Of a stretch of 64,000 bases of DNA, positions 62,911-64,000 are shown in pieces. The stretch covers positions 20,871 through 84,870 of the forward strand of contig CAYUVH010000005.1 of the NCBI GenBank assembly GCA_964448135.1. Direction: 5' to 3'. The notes beneath the pieces were generated by a model. It was not told where the DNA came from and ran no database searches. It saw nothing but the letters and a program-made list of their open reading frames with translations. The first letter of the stretch is position 1. Every line of letters starts with the position of its first letter. Made by a program: the position numbers and the translations under genes. Origin of the DNA: CAYUVH01 sp964448135. GTDB lineage: Bacteria; Verrucomicrobiota; Verrucomicrobiia; Limisphaerales; UBA8199.

Positions 62911-63786
62911 ATGGAACTTCGCCACCTGCGCTATTTTGTCGGCGTGGCCGGGGAACTCAACTTCACCCGCGCCGCCCGCAAACTTCACGTGGCCCAACCC
63001 GCCCTCAGCCGTCAGATTCGTCAGCTCGAAGACGAGCTCGGAGTCAAACTACTCGACCGCGGCCGCGGCGGAGTGCGATTGACTGAGGCGGGCGAGGCAT
63101 TTCTGGAGGAAGCGAATTCGTTGCTCGCGCAAAGCGAACAACTCGTGCGCGTCGCGCGACAGAAAGGCGGGCAGGGCGGGGGACATTTGAATGTCGGATA
63201 TATCTGGGGCCTGTTTCATTCGATGGTTCCACCGCTCGTGGAGAAGTTTCGTCGAAGTTCACCGGAAACTGCCGTACATCTTTTTGATCTGACACCGGTC
63301 GAGCAGGCTGCGGCCCTGGTCGAAGGCCGGCTGGATGCGGGGTTTATCGGGTTTGCGGACGAAGCGGATGCGGCGGGATTGAGCAAACAACTGGCGGGCG
63401 CCTGCGAGTTCGTCGCTGCGCTGCCGGCAGGGCATCCCGCGGCGAAAAGTTCCCGCGTGCCGCTTAAGAGCCTCGCCGATGATTTCTTCCTGGGCATTTC
63501 ACAGGACACCTATCCAGGCGCATCACGGCACGTGCTGGCCGCGTGCAAGCAGGCGGGCTTTCGGCCGAAGATTCTGCAAATGGTCGAGCGCGGCCACACC
63601 ATCCTGGGATTGGTGGCGGCCAGATGCGGCGTGGCGTTGCTGCCGGAATCCTTGAAAGCGCTGCCGCATGCGGGCGTGGTGTTTCGGCCGCTCCTCGACC
63701 CGCCGACCGCCGATTTGTATGTGGCGTGGCGTGGCCGCATTCCGGCGCCGCCACTGGCGGAGCTGTTGCGGATCGCCCGCGGTTGA
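62911..63786 (+). CDS. LysR-family transcriptional regulator
   Basis: A 291-residue regulator. The N-terminal winged helix starts MELRHLRYFVGVAGELNFTR and contains RKLHVAQPALSRQIRQLEDE, the LysR recognition helix. The effector domain (about 90-290) has a periplasmic-binding-like fold with VEGRLDAGFIGF and CGVALLPESLK. The ATG at 62911 begins the domain directly; the frame is open upstream but without homology. It probably controls the divergent aminotransferase. Confidence 0.92.
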   Translation: MELRHLRYFVGVAGELNFTRAARKLHVAQPALSRQIRQLEDELGVKLLDRGRGGVRLTEAGEAFLEEANSLLAQSEQLVRVARQKGGQGGGHLNVGYIWGLFHSMVPPLVEKFRRSSPETAVHLFDLTPVEQAAALVEGRLDAGFIGFADEADAAGLSKQLAGACEFVAALPAGHPAAKSSRVPLKSLADDFFLGISQDTYPGASRHVLAACKQAGFRPKILQMVERGHTILGLVAARCGVALLPESLKALPHAGVVFRPLLDPPTADLYVAWRGRIPAPPLAELLRIARG

Positions 63787-63842
63787 ACTGTGGCGTTTTT
63801 TACGCCCGCCCTGGATCCTTTCGGGGCTGCCCGCATTTTTTT

Positions 63843-63865
63843 ACTTGGACAGCCGTTGTCCAAGT
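63843..63865. promoter_or_regulatory. 9-bp perfect palindrome upstream of the last gene
   Basis: ACTTGGACA and TGTCCAAGT form a perfect dyad around GCCGT. A T run precedes it rather than follows it on the plus strand, so it is not a terminator for lysR. It lies 70 bp ahead of the next start, so an operator is the simplest reading. Confidence 0.4.
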
Positions 63866-63935
63866 GGCCACCTTAACATCGTCGGGTATGGGAGGACCTC
63901 CCCCAGGTTACCCGCAAAACGGGAGTGTAAACATT

Positions 63936-64000
63936 ATGTATGATCGCGCCAATCCATCCGTGGAGACTTCTCCTCCGGCCTCCCTCGCCCCGCTTCCCGA
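63936..64000 (+). CDS. Unidentified gene, N-terminus only
   Basis: The frame begins MYDRANPSVETS and continues with proline/alanine/leucine-rich residues to the window edge (21 codons). A GGGAG motif lies about ten bases before the ATG. Too little is visible to name a family. Confidence 0.45.
   Translation, partial: MYDRANPSVETSPPASLAPLP

Overview
The window looks like chromosomal DNA of a free-living, Gram-negative, GC-rich member of the Verrucomicrobiota, probably the Pedosphaera/Limisphaera side of the phylum. This is inferred from several features together: a prepilin-like protein with the FTLIELLVVIAIIAIL leader and an H-x9-DG tail, an mcsA-mcsB-clpC operon, large secreted glycoside hydrolases with Ig-like modules, many starts without a Shine-Dalgarno, and short-period intergenic repeats of kinds common in that phylum. 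No phage, insertion sequence, CRISPR array or rRNA is visible. Only one tRNA (Glu, TTC) is present.

Layout. 1-930 (minus): two YeeE/YedE sulfur-transport half proteins. 931-1323: a gap with a candidate structured RNA and a strong bidirectional terminator. 1324-2904 (minus): HtrA/Deg periplasmic protease. 3259-4083: M14-type zinc hydrolase. 4285-9771: assimilatory sulfate operon cysI-cysH-cysD-cysN-cobA; cysD carries an in-frame TAA. 9847-17145: L-rhamnose operon (isomerase, ABC importer, kinase). 17166-17240: tRNA-Glu. 17333-17695: lone PilT-N-like domain. 17876-22923: ilvE, then the protein-arginine-phosphorylation/ClpC operon, closed by a terminator. 23017-25396 (minus): cobalt/nickel ECF importer, then galE. 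26543-30889: AI-2E-type permease, NamZ-like muramidase, OPT transporter. 30827-41908: cell-surface glycan region (MsbA-like flippase, seven glycosyl-transfer or glycan-modifying enzymes, a sulfatase-fold protein without the usual nucleophile, a NodB-type deacetylase). 41952-45359: msrA and a second sulfate-activation pair cysD-cysNC (minus). 45581-47607 (minus): two ribosome-assembly GTPases. 47743-53402: compact pseudopilus/secretion locus (E, F, F, then I-, J- and K-like pseudopilins). 53535-56210: polyphosphate kinase and SixA phosphatase. 56207-61631: GH25 muramidase and GH78 alpha-L-rhamnosidase. 61596-63786: PLP aminotransferase and divergent LysR regulator. 63936-end: start of an unidentified gene.

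How the parts fit. The first cys operon should take sulfate through APS/PAPS to sulfite and sulfide, with CobA feeding siroheme to the sulfite reductase, and the YeeE pair could import reduced sulfur. Its cysD is broken on paper, and the complete cysD-cysNC pair 37 kb away could substitute; that pair sits beside glycan genes and makes PAPS directly. The rhamnosidase at 58.7 kb could release the rhamnose that the 9.8-17 kb operon imports and phosphorylates; the aldolase step is not in the window. The muramidases (GH25, NamZ-like) and the importers suggest scavenging of polysaccharide and peptidoglycan.
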